A stretch of 64,000 nt of DNA from Candidatus Thorarchaeota archaeon (GTDB taxonomy: Archaea; Asgardarchaeota; Thorarchaeia; Thorarchaeales; Thorarchaeaceae), in contig DXJO01000020.1 in NCBI GenBank assembly GCA_019057475.1, positions 1 through 64,000 of the forward strand, in the 5' to 3' direction. Below, one piece after another: positions 45,067-53,415 of the stretch; the first letter of the stretch is position 1; every line of letters starts with the position of its first letter. Below the pieces are notes generated by a model that was not told where the DNA came from, ran no database searches, and worked only from the letters and a program-made list of their open reading frames with translations. The translations under genes and the position numbers were made by a program.

Positions 45067-45870
45067 TTAGAATTCTATTCTGGTACAAGTAGTTGATTTG
45101 CCTTCGAGAAGAGAGGTTAGACGCCCTGGAGCCGTGAGGTTGAAGATTGCAACTAGAGTTGTGTAATTGGCTAGCTCAAGAAGCTCCTGTGTCTTCTGTG
45201 TCATACCTCCTGTGACATCTATGGCTGCGGAAGTCCCTGTACCTGCGAGGACAGAATCCTTGTTGGAACTGTCAATCACAGACACGAGTGTGGCATTCGG
45301 GTTGACACGGGGATCTTCTTCGAATATGCCATCTACATCTGTGCCGATGAATACTCTTTGGATATCCAATGCTTTGGCTAGGTAGACCGAAATAGTATCG
45401 CCGCTTAGGATGGATGCCCCTTGAATATCGTCAAGGCACACATCGCCGTGGATGATGACTGTACAGCGCGCCTTAAGAGCCCCTTTGATTATGTCTGTTG
45501 GAAAGCTCGATATCACGCCATCGTGCATGCTAACTGAGGAAAATGGCGGAATTACAACAGATGGGATGCCATTGGCGTTTAGCGCTTGTTCAACCTCAAG
45601 TGATAGCAGCGTCATATTGTGCCGTATCGATGGGATGCCTGCAAGAAGTTTCTCTGGTGGAGTAGATGAATCTCCAAATCCATAAGCGTGTGCAGCTTGG
45701 TGACCATGTGCACCCCCTCCGAGAACGACAATTAGAGGTCCTTTGTGAGCTCGGATCTCTTTGGCAATACGATTAATTGCCACCTCGTTGACAGTAGGCG
45801 GAGAGAGTTTTTTTTGAGTTATTACTGAACCACCCAGTTTCACAAGTGTAAGAGATTTCAAATGTAACAC
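45067..45870 (-). CDS. Isopentenyl phosphate kinase
   Basis: 267-aa amino-acid-kinase-fold enzyme of the archaeal mevalonate pathway that makes isopentenyl diphosphate for ether lipids. VKLGGSVITQK is the N-terminal phosphate loop, and GGGAHGH carries the catalytic histidine (H57). IHGDVCLDD and GTDVDGIFEEDP complete the family pattern. Convergent with the VirB4-like gene (4 bp apart). Confidence 0.93.
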   Translation of the reverse strand: MLHLKSLTLVKLGGSVITQKKLSPPTVNEVAINRIAKEIRAHKGPLIVVLGGGAHGHQAAHAYGFGDSSTPPEKLLAGIPSIRHNMTLLSLEVEQALNANGIPSVVIPPFSSVSMHDGVISSFPTDIIKGALKARCTVIIHGDVCLDDIQGASILSGDTISVYLAKALDIQRVFIGTDVDGIFEEDPRVNPNATLVSVIDSSNKDSVLAGTGTSAAIDVTGGMTQKTQELLELANYTTLVAIFNLTAPGRLTSLLEGKSTTCTRIEF

Positions 45871-45997
45871 TTAGGTTCGGAGAGGAATTGCGTGCTTATT
45901 GATATACCGTACATTGAATTTTGGACAAAGCTGACCATTATACTGCTATTCGTCTAGGAGCAGCTGCATACCTTCATGATGCGCCCCACAAGACAAT

Positions 45998-46006
45998 CTT
46001 TTTATC
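45998..46006 (+). promoter_or_regulatory. TATA-like element before rps10
   Basis: CTTTTTATC lies 54 bp upstream of the rps10 ATG, giving a leader of roughly 25-30 nt. Confidence 0.35.
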
Positions 46007-46059
46007 GGGATGCAAGACGGTTGCCTCGGATGCCCTACCAAGTGGAGCTGTAATTCCAA

Positions 46060-46371
46060 ATGACTCAGAAAGCCAGAATTCGACTATCAAGCACAAGTAC
46101 AGAAGACCTTGATGGTGTTTGCAATCAAATTAAGCGCATAACACGCAAAACAGGCGTCCGAATGGCGGGGCCTATTCCGCTGCCAACCCGACGAATGGTA
46201 GTACCTACTCGCAAGACCCCATGTGGTCAAGGCACCGAATCGTGGGATAAATGGGAAATGAGAATTCACAAACGTCTAATAGATATTGACGCGGATGAAC
46301 GTGCAATACGTCAGATAATGCGTGTGAGAATTCCAGACTCGGTATACATCGAGATTGAGCTAACTGGCTAG
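46060..46371 (+). CDS. rps10: Ribosomal protein S10 (uS10)
   Basis: 103 aa. The archaeal uS10 pattern is clear: [17 protein letters not shown] at the start, [20 protein letters not shown] in the middle, and [17 protein letters not shown]. It is usually found after the elongation factor 1A gene in archaea. Here the upstream neighbour is isopentenyl phosphate kinase, so it is separated from that operon. Confidence 0.96.
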   Translation: MTQKARIRLSSTSTEDLDGVCNQIKRITRKTGVRMAGPIPLPTRRMVVPTRKTPCGQGTESWDKWEMRIHKRLIDIDADERAIRQIMRVRIPDSVYIEIELTG

Positions 46372-46456
46372 TTGGTCAACATTTATCTCTTTCACAAACT
46401 CTTTCAAGTTAGTGTAAGTAAGGTCAGTCACAGCAGTTTCTTGGGGCATCTTTGAG

Positions 46457-48280
46457 ATGTGCGGAATAATCGGTGTCGTTCAAGGGCGAGGCGAGGTTGC
46501 CTCATTTCTTCATCAAGCCCTGAAACGTCTTGAGTATAGGGGTTACGATTCCGTAGGCATTACCACTATTGCGGACAATCACCTGCACACAAAGAAAGAC
46601 AAAGGCAAGGTCGATGACGTTCACAGGAGTCTGAACCTTGATGACCTTCCAGGATCCATTGGAATAGGTCACACTCGCTGGGCAACACATGGTATTCCGT
46701 CGCTCATGAATTCGCATCCACATTTTGACTGCAAAAACGAGATAGCCGTAATACATAATGGAGTGATAGACAATTTCCTTCAACTAAGAACAGACTTGTG
46801 TTCAAGAGGTCATAAGTTCAAATCTGAAACAGATACAGAAATAATTCCGCATTTGATTGAGGAGTATATGAAAGAGGGGATGGACCTTGCGACGGCCCTC
46901 AAAGAGGTCACAAGGCAGATTGAGGGTACTTATGCCATAGTAGCAATGTCAACAAAGGAGCCCAAGAAGATTGTATGCACACGCAATGGTAACCCGCTTG
47001 TTCTTGGAAGGGAAGAAGGTGTATCGTATGTTTCCTCGGATATTCCAGCATTCCTGCCGATGACTAGCAACATGATTCTCCTGCTAGATGGTGAGATGGC
47101 TACATTATCAGTGGATGGTGTTGAAATCAGGAAACTCAGCGATAACACGCTTGTGAATCGGGAAACAATCAAGATAAGCTGGACAGCAGATCAAGCGCAG
47201 AAGAGTGGATTTCCGCATTTCATGTTGAAAGAAATACATGAACAGCCCGATGCGATAAGGAATACACTTCGGTTGAAACCAGAAGTAATTGAGGGTGCTG
47301 CCAAGCTCATACACAATGCACGACGAGTCTATCTGCTTGCAATGGGAACATCTGGACATGCCGCAATGGCATCACGTCACATGTTTGCATCAATCGCTGG
47401 AATCCTTCCGACCTTTGAACTGGCTAGTGATTTCCCAGACACAGTATATGGCGCCTTATCCAAAGATGATCGTATAGTTGCAATCACACAGTCTGGGGAA
47501 ACAACTGACACGATTACAGCTGTCAAGTACGCGCAGAAATTTGGTGCCAAGGTGCTTGCAATAACAAATGTGGTGGGTAGTTCCATCACGAGAATGGCTG
47601 ATTATACCGTTATCACACAAGCAGGGCCTGAGATTGGCGTGGCTGCTACGAAGACATTCATGGTCCAGCTCACTTCGCTTGCTCAAATTGCACTGGCCCT
47701 TGGAGAGCTTACGGGGTTCATGGATTCCAAAGAGATAGAGAGAAAACGTCAATCTTTGCAAGGAATTCCCGAGATTGTTTCAAGTGTTATCTCAACACAA
47801 GAAGAAAGAGCAAGGCGATTAGCTGGCATTCTCTATGACAGACCGAGTCTTCTGTTCTTGGGACGAGGGGTTTCTATGGCTACAGCATACGAAGGGGCTC
47901 TTAAGCTCAAGGAGATTGCTTACAATCATGCGGAGGGATACTCTGCGGGCGAATCCAAACACGGGCCAATCGCCCTTGTTCAGGGCGACTATCCGGTCAT
48001 ATTCGTGGTGCCCAATGATGGAACCAGAAGTACCATAATTGGAAATATTATGGAGATGAAAGCGAGAGGGGCGTCCATTATATCTGTCATCGAGGAGGGC
48101 GATACTGACTTGGATAGCTTATCAGATCACACATTCACGGTTCCTGCGGGAGTTGAGCCGGAGTTCTCAACAATGGTGTACGTGGTTCCTTTGCAACTGT
48201 TTAGTTACTACATGGCGACAAGAAATGGATACGATCCTGACAAACCTCGAAACCTTGCCAAGTCAGTTACTGTGCTTTGA
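46457..48280 (+). CDS. glmS: Glutamine-fructose-6-phosphate aminotransferase
   Basis: 607 aa. Cys2 (MCGIIGVV) is the N-terminal glutaminase nucleophile, and GHTRWATHG binds glutamine. Two SIS isomerase domains follow (GTSGHAAMASRHM, SQSGET-like TQSGETTDT). The C-terminal tail ends KPRNLAKSVTV(L), as expected. It makes glucosamine-6-phosphate for N-glycans and nucleotide sugars, fitting the glycosylated surface proteins nearby. Confidence 0.97.
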   Translation: MCGIIGVVQGRGEVASFLHQALKRLEYRGYDSVGITTIADNHLHTKKDKGKVDDVHRSLNLDDLPGSIGIGHTRWATHGIPSLMNSHPHFDCKNEIAVIHNGVIDNFLQLRTDLCSRGHKFKSETDTEIIPHLIEEYMKEGMDLATALKEVTRQIEGTYAIVAMSTKEPKKIVCTRNGNPLVLGREEGVSYVSSDIPAFLPMTSNMILLLDGEMATLSVDGVEIRKLSDNTLVNRETIKISWTADQAQKSGFPHFMLKEIHEQPDAIRNTLRLKPEVIEGAAKLIHNARRVYLLAMGTSGHAAMASRHMFASIAGILPTFELASDFPDTVYGALSKDDRIVAITQSGETTDTITAVKYAQKFGAKVLAITNVVGSSITRMADYTVITQAGPEIGVAATKTFMVQLTSLAQIALALGELTGFMDSKEIERKRQSLQGIPEIVSSVISTQEERARRLAGILYDRPSLLFLGRGVSMATAYEGALKLKEIAYNHAEGYSAGESKHGPIALVQGDYPVIFVVPNDGTRSTIIGNIMEMKARGASIISVIEEGDTDLDSLSDHTFTVPAGVEPEFSTMVYVVPLQLFSYYMATRNGYDPDKPRNLAKSVTVL

Positions 48281-48325
48281 GGACCTTAAATCCTTCATTG
48301 ATGAGTAGACTACTGTGAGAAGCCA

Positions 48326-48574
48326 ATGTTCTTCGAATTGCTAAGCCCACTTGCTGATTTCGCGATTCTCATTGCAGGGTATTTTGGCGAGATATGGGAC
48401 TTTTTGATTTTTATTGGCCAAGTTTCGGCAAGCATTATTGTGCTCATCGGAGCGATACTATGGTTTACAGAAGCCAATATGAAGAGAGGTAAGGGATTAG
48501 TGTTTAGTGGCATACTTTTAGCAGTTGTAATTCAGTACTTCGTCATGTATCCTCCAGTGTTCAGCCTTGGTTAG
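48326..48574 (+). CDS. Small two-helix membrane protein (VirB2/CedA1-sized)
   Basis: 82 aa. An N-terminal hydrophobic segment is followed by a transmembrane helix (FLIFIGQVSASIIVLIGAILWF), a short basic loop (TEANMKRGKG) and a second helix (LVFSGILLAVVIQYFVMY). Two helices joined by a positively charged loop is the layout of VirB2-type conjugative pilins and the archaeal CedA1/TedC pilins. Sequence alone does not prove this; it could be any small membrane protein. It follows glmS by 45 bp. Confidence 0.65.
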   Translation: MFFELLSPLADFAILIAGYFGEIWDFLIFIGQVSASIIVLIGAILWFTEANMKRGKGLVFSGILLAVVIQYFVMYPPVFSLG

Positions 48575-48594
48575 TGAAATGCATTTAATCCATA

Positions 48595-49812
48595 TCAGAG
48601 CAAATGATTGCATATCAAACGGAGACCGTCTATCAAACGATCGATGTCTTCAAGAGAATTGTAGGCATGCAAGGAGGCCTGTACAATTCCTTCCGAAGAT
48701 ATGGGCTTGATTAGGGGATGGGCACAGACAAGTCCACTTCTTACAGCTATATTCGACTCGTCCAGAAAGAGAGCGACATCATGACAGCTCATGCTGCCGT
48801 CGCTTCCTAGGTTGAATCCAAAGATGGTGTTTCTGTCGTTTGGCGTACCATATACAGTCAAGCATTTCATGTCATTCAGTCGGTCAGCCATATGACGGGA
48901 GATTATCCTCATGTAGCTATGAAAGTTATTTTGATGGAGATGAGATAGATAATCGATTGCTGCTCCCAGGCCAACAATAGCAGGAATATTGATTGTTCCA
49001 GATTCGAACTTGTCAGGTTGAAATGAAGACTCGAATGAGGTTTTCTCTACGTTTGCCACTGAAGATCCCCCTACGATTCCAGGGATATGTTTGGTGCCTA
49101 GTGTCCTTGTGACCCATTGCACTGAAAAACCTGGAGGACCCATTAACCCAATGTTGCCCGAGAATAGTAGAATGTCCGCTTTTAGTAAAGTAGGTGATGT
49201 ATCAAGGAAAGCAACAGAACGCGAGATATCAGTCAGGAGCAAGGATTCGTTCTCGTGGGCAATTCTTGCGACTTCTTCAATTGGGTTGGACATACCGATG
49301 CCAACAGTCACATGACCAACTGCGACAATTCCCGTCTTCTCATCGATTGTGTCCTTGAGCGTTTCCATGTTTAAAATTCCATTCTTGTCTACGGGGATTG
49401 TTTCAACTTGAAGATTGAGAACCTGGGCTGCTCTCAGGAGTGCAACTAATACTGAATGTTCCTCACTCTGAGAGATGATGATTTTGTTTCGTTGCTCCTT
49501 TTTCCAATCATAGCCGTACACAAGAGAAGCAACCGCTGATGGAATTGACTTTTGAAAGGAAACCTGCGCCTTGTCAGTGTTCAAGAATGTAGCTAGCTTT
49601 GCACGAACGTCTTCGACGATGGCGCTTCCATTGACTGCTAGTTTGTAGGCTCCACGTCGTGAAGACACCACTGTTGACGTTAGAAATGTGGTCATCGCAT
49701 CTATAGCAGTCTTCGGAACCAATGTGGTGCTCGCTGAATCGAAGTAGGCAAGGTCCGGATTGTCGTCATAGATGCCAAATTCCTTCTTCACATCATCCGG
49801 ATTGATTGGCAT
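48595..49812 (-). CDS. Cysteine desulfurase-like fold-type I protein lacking the PLP lysine
   Basis: About 405 aa from ATG 49812 (ATG 49845 is also in frame; TTAAAAAC 25-30 bp upstream suits leaderless 49812). The SufS/CsdA-like layout is clear: AYFDSASTT opening, EEHS (H119), D195 in LLTDISRSV, and the mobile-loop cysteine in RSGLVCAHP. The Schiff-base motif, normally SGHK, reads SGNI (218-221), so both His and the catalytic Lys are absent. It therefore cannot be a normal cysteine desulfurase. No iron-sulfur assembly genes are nearby. Confidence 0.85.
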   Translation of the reverse strand: MPINPDDVKKEFGIYDDNPDLAYFDSASTTLVPKTAIDAMTTFLTSTVVSSRRGAYKLAVNGSAIVEDVRAKLATFLNTDKAQVSFQKSIPSAVASLVYGYDWKKEQRNKIIISQSEEHSVLVALLRAAQVLNLQVETIPVDKNGILNMETLKDTIDEKTGIVAVGHVTVGIGMSNPIEEVARIAHENESLLLTDISRSVAFLDTSPTLLKADILLFSGNIGLMGPPGFSVQWVTRTLGTKHIPGIVGGSSVANVEKTSFESSFQPDKFESGTINIPAIVGLGAAIDYLSHLHQNNFHSYMRIISRHMADRLNDMKCLTVYGTPNDRNTIFGFNLGSDGSMSCHDVALFLDESNIAVRSGLVCAHPLIKPISSEGIVQASLHAYNSLEDIDRLIDGLRLICNHLL

Positions 49813-49868
49813 GGTTTGACATCGTTTGCTACACGTTTTTAACATCGTGTTATGGTTGGTCTTTCTGA

Positions 49869-50879
49869 TTGGTATTGAATCTCCAAGCTGTTGAGGGGTT
49901 TTTCCTTGTCACCGATGACGATCACATCTTTGAGGTGAAAGGTGTTGTTCATCCCAAGAATCGAGTAGTGGCATACCTGAGGTATTTGCCCGCCCAAGAT
50001 GGAAACCGTGTTTCTTCAAGTGGGGTTCGATATAGAAAAATTACTTCGTTGAAAGAACGTGAAGCCTATCTACAAGGAAAGCATAACGAATACCTCTGGT
50101 TTGATGAAACTCGTGGACGGCTCTTGCAAGCTGTGTCCTTGAATAGGATTGCATTTGTCCTTGACCCAGTTGATTGTCTGCGTCAGTTTAGAGATATGGG
50201 GCGACATTCAAGCTCATTGCAGCAGGCGTCTTTGGACTTGGTCCAAACATTGACTGACATAGCGGGGATTGAATGGGGAGCCATTGGGCTTACAGGGTCT
50301 CAACTGGTTGGACTTGCCTCGAGTGAATCTGACATTGACCTCGTAATTTATGGTGAAAAGCCGGCAAGAAAGGTGTACTCCATTCTGAAAGAACGGTTTC
50401 ATGCGATCGAGGATTTGGATTGGTATGCAGGCAAGCTACTGGATAAGCATGTAACATTCAGATGGGGTGAGAATCCTCGATGGCGTGATGTTTTGCGGAA
50501 GGTCGAATCAGACAAGGTGTTACAAGGAATCTTCGGCGGATACGAATTTTTCATTCGGATGGTCAAATCATCGGATGAGGTTGGATGTGAGTATGAGGAC
50601 TTTGAGATTCATAATGAAGGAATGCTAACAGTCAAGTGTCATGTGACTGATGATCATGATTCAATCTTCACTCCGTGTGCGTATGGGGTTCTATGCGATG
50701 GACTTGGCAATCTAAGGAAACTTGTGAGCTACCGAGGACGTTTCACAGAGCAAGTTTCAAAGGGAATGGATGTGGAAGCCAAAGGACGACTTGAATCCGT
50801 TACAGATAGACGGTCTGGAGAAGAGTTCAGCCAGTTAATGCTTGGAGAGAATTGGGATGATTACCTAATACCCCTTTGA
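49869..50879 (+). CDS. Archaeal nucleotidyltransferase-fold protein (COG1665-like)
   Basis: 336 aa. The nucleotidyltransferase motif is GSQLVGLASSESDIDLVIYG, with G-S and the D-x-D pair. About 100 residues precede it and a domain with RWG, conserved acidic and beta-rich segments follows. The family is widespread in archaea without known substrate. The start is TTG; another TTG two codons on is possible. Confidence 0.8.
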   Translation: MVLNLQAVEGFFLVTDDDHIFEVKGVVHPKNRVVAYLRYLPAQDGNRVSSSGVRYRKITSLKEREAYLQGKHNEYLWFDETRGRLLQAVSLNRIAFVLDPVDCLRQFRDMGRHSSSLQQASLDLVQTLTDIAGIEWGAIGLTGSQLVGLASSESDIDLVIYGEKPARKVYSILKERFHAIEDLDWYAGKLLDKHVTFRWGENPRWRDVLRKVESDKVLQGIFGGYEFFIRMVKSSDEVGCEYEDFEIHNEGMLTVKCHVTDDHDSIFTPCAYGVLCDGLGNLRKLVSYRGRFTEQVSKGMDVEAKGRLESVTDRRSGEEFSQLMLGENWDDYLIPL

Positions 50880-51359
50880 TTATCAAATTCACCACATTAA
50901 CACTAGTTCACACCATTCTGTTGTGAATGGCGCCATAATTGTGAATCGTCCAGAGAAATCGGGGGCTATAAGCCTCCATTGTATGCAAAAGGAGTTCATA
51001 ATGCCGGTCATCCTTGTGAATGGACACACCCCTCCGTTTCCACTGGAACTGAGCAAGAAGAATTCTTTATCCCTTGTAGGCTATTCACAAGCCACATATT
51101 CTAGTGAATGCTTGAAGATATGGAGGAATCGCCTATTTTTCCAATTAAGGGGCGGATAGGCCTTATTATATTCATTACGGAGTGTAGAGCATGTCACCAC
51201 AGGAGAATCGTGATGGGGGGGTCTTGAACGTATACAGACGCAATATCTTGCGCTTACCCAGGTATTGGCAATTCACATACTCACATTTATTTGCAGAATG
51301 TGTGTAATTCATTGTGAATAGCAATAATATGGACCGCTTATTCGGAGAGTGATGAAATC
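50880..51359. other. Non-coding region with ORB element and TTGTGAATNG iterons (candidate origin)
   Basis: 480 bp between two rightward genes. It contains one near-perfect ORB (51027-51049), five exact copies of TTGTGAAT (50921, 50939, 51014, 51312 on + and 51083-51090 on -) and a near copy at 51271. It also holds a GC-rich hairpin (GGGGGCT-ata-AGCCTCC, 50961-50977) and AT-rich stretches near 51157-51167 and 51323. An open frame here (50923-51159) shows no protein character. I read this as an origin or a dense regulatory region. Confidence 0.6.
51027..51049 (-). repeat. Origin recognition box (ORB)
   Basis: On the minus strand it reads GTTCCAGTGGAAAC, then GGAGGGGTG. This matches the archaeal ORB pattern bound by Orc1/Cdc6 (dyad TTCCAGTGGAAAC followed by a G string). 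Confidence 0.75.
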
Positions 51360-51986
51360 ATGGCGGAAGGTGAAAGAACCAATTACGTTTACGAGTTCAC
51401 TTACAGCTCTGGACCTGGTTTACGCGAGATCTTTCAATGCAAATACGTCAGACCAGATGAAGCTCTCAACCGATTTCAGAAGATTCTTTCACTTACCCAA
51501 TCGCCCTTTGACTTCAAGATTCTGGTTTCTGACGAGTCGACTGGAGAAGAGTCAAGCTTCCAAGTAAAAGGGAACCCTGAAGAGATGGTTGGAAAGTTTA
51601 AGGTTTTCTTAGAAACCAGTACAGGCTGCACATTTGCCCCAACAGTTGAAGAGTTGGCAGATGTGGATTTCGAAGACATTAGCTATGAATCTATGAGCAA
51701 CTATGAGAAGATGCAGATGATAATCTATGCCTCGTTCAAACATGGAAAATTCTCATCATTGGATGTGGCAGAGATCTATGAATCTACGTTTGAGGAAGAC
51801 CTGCCGAAAAGCACTGCATCAACGTACCTTGCACGTATGTGGAACAACGGCGAGGCCCATCTGGAGAGACATGGCAACAGATCCGGTTATACATACCGTC
51901 TCAAGACAGAGCTGCCAGAAGTTCAAAGTGACATTGAAAGAGCAGAAGAGGTACTAGCAGCGATTCAGATACGAATTGGTAAGTAA
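51360..51986 (+). CDS. Winged-helix protein downstream of the iteron region
   Basis: 208 aa. The N-terminal 100 residues form a beta-rich domain of unknown type. Residues of about 115-185 read as a winged helix (EKMQMIIYASFKHGKFSSLD, then TASTYLARMWNNGEAHLERH and a wing GNRSGYTYRL). A final charged helix follows. It is not a family I recognise. Its gene sits directly after the iteron/ORB region, so it may bind those repeats, as plasmid Rep or WhiP-like proteins do near origins; this is inference. Confidence 0.78.
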   Translation: MAEGERTNYVYEFTYSSGPGLREIFQCKYVRPDEALNRFQKILSLTQSPFDFKILVSDESTGEESSFQVKGNPEEMVGKFKVFLETSTGCTFAPTVEELADVDFEDISYESMSNYEKMQMIIYASFKHGKFSSLDVAEIYESTFEEDLPKSTASTYLARMWNNGEAHLERHGNRSGYTYRLKTELPEVQSDIERAEEVLAAIQIRIGK

Positions 51987-52081
51987 GTTGTTCCTTAGAG
52001 TAACTATACTGCATGGATTGCTCTATTCTTGAGGGGGTAAGCTTGTGTCCTTGTGAGTGACCCCGAGTTAGGGGTGCTGGC

Positions 52082-53398
52082 TTACAATGTTGTAATGCAA
52101 TCTTCAAGCTTGATTCCAAGGCTTTCAAGTTCGCTTAAAATCGGCTCATATATTTCAGACATGATTGGCCTGTGGACTCCAGTTAGGGTGATTCTACCTT
52201 CAAGGATCATTCTGCTTGCCACTGCTACAGGTAGTGCGACAGTTCTTGACATTGAGCTGTCCCCATTTGGAATACCATAATCAATCAGTGTTGATGTTAT
52301 CTTCTCTTTCTTGTCGCTGTACTCTGCTATGAATTCGTGATGCATGACTATCATGTCACGTTCTCCAGGAGCATACTGCAGCTTCTCTTCAAAGAGATGG
52401 CACAATACATCAAGGTGTGTCGTGATATTTGAAGGAATCTCTGTATCATTGAAGAGGCCAAGCCATTCCAAACGGGAAATGATTGGGTCACTCTTCTTGA
52501 GACCGGCCGCTTTTGCAACTGCATCTTGTAAGTTGCCATTCTCAGAATCTGTTAGTTTACGCATCATATCTGCGTATGTCATATTCTCAAAGGACTGTTC
52601 ATCAAGTTCTAATAGGCCCAAGTCTGCAATTTTCTTTAGTGTGTTGCACCATCCTGGGTTTCTGAAAGTTCCACGCAGCATTGTTTTTGTTTCTGATATA
52701 TTGTAGATGTCAATGTAGGATATGCTGTCCCTGTTGGGATATCCTTCAAACTTCCCCATTCCTGGAACTTCCATGATCTCATAATTATCAAAGAGCTCAG
52801 GACCCGGAATCACAACATCCTTGCCGTCGCGTAGGAAGTGAGCATCGTTCCTGCCCGCAAGAAGAACGCCTCTTGGACTCCAAGAGAGTTTGTATCCAAA
52901 TGGATTGTTATTGGCATCAGGAGCAGGAAGTCCTCCAGTGAAAGATGTGAAACTTATGACCTTGCCGCCTTTGTTGTGAATGTCATTGATTATCTTCATG
53001 GCGCTCATGTGATCGATTCCAGGATCAACTCCACACTCGTTCAGTACCAAGATTCCTGCTTTTTTTGCTTTATCATCCAGGGCTTGCATTTCATCGGATA
53101 TGTATGAAGTTGTGCAGAATGGCTTGCAATATTTGATTGCTAGCTTTGCAGCTTTCACATGGTAGGTGTAAGGTAGCAGCGAACAAGTCAAATCAGCTTC
53201 GGCAACTAGCTTGTCAAGTAGTTCATCATCAGTCTTGATATTCAGGGTGATAGCTTCTGCGCTCTTACATCCTTTAATCAATCGCTCGGCCTTGCTTTTT
53301 GTCCGACTGGCTACTATAACATGAAATCCATGATTGCACATGTATTGAATGTACGGGCGGGCTACGAGACCCGCACCAAGACAGAGTACTTTCTGCAT
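52082..53398 (-). CDS. Saccharopine dehydrogenase, LYS9-type
   Basis: 438 aa with N-terminal Rossmann fold (VLCLGAGLVARPY) and the ECGVDPGIDHMSAM motif. The GGLPAPDANNNPFGYKLSW substrate segment is diagnostic of glutamate-forming saccharopine dehydrogenase (the SDH half of eukaryotic AASS). It follows the LKR-like gene by 17 bp, so both halves are made together. The pathway links lysine and 2-aminoadipate semialdehyde. Confidence 0.92.
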   Translation of the reverse strand: MQKVLCLGAGLVARPYIQYMCNHGFHVIVASRTKSKAERLIKGCKSAEAITLNIKTDDELLDKLVAEADLTCSLLPYTYHVKAAKLAIKYCKPFCTTSYISDEMQALDDKAKKAGILVLNECGVDPGIDHMSAMKIINDIHNKGGKVISFTSFTGGLPAPDANNNPFGYKLSWSPRGVLLAGRNDAHFLRDGKDVVIPGPELFDNYEIMEVPGMGKFEGYPNRDSISYIDIYNISETKTMLRGTFRNPGWCNTLKKIADLGLLELDEQSFENMTYADMMRKLTDSENGNLQDAVAKAAGLKKSDPIISRLEWLGLFNDTEIPSNITTHLDVLCHLFEEKLQYAPGERDMIVMHHEFIAEYSDKKEKITSTLIDYGIPNGDSSMSRTVALPVAVASRMILEGRITLTGVHRPIMSEIYEPILSELESLGIKLEDCITTL

Positions 53399-53415
53399 TT
53401 TTAATTCTCCTTGGT

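Noticed and set aside
45921-46112. 63-codon plus-strand frame before rps10
   Set aside because: Overlaps the rps10 start and contains its TATA element; no family.
50923-51159. 78-codon frame in the iteron region
   Set aside because: Translation is built from the repeats and the ORB; no known fold and the start has no ribosome site.
51360-51986. Assignment of the winged-helix protein to WhiP/Cdt1
   Set aside because: Only position near an ORB and one winged helix agree; WhiP has two winged helices and no sequence match is visible.
52058-52077. Hairpin ACCCC-gagtta-GGGGT between convergent genes as a terminator
   Set aside because: Only 5 bp, no T-run after it; archaeal termination relies mainly on T-tracts.
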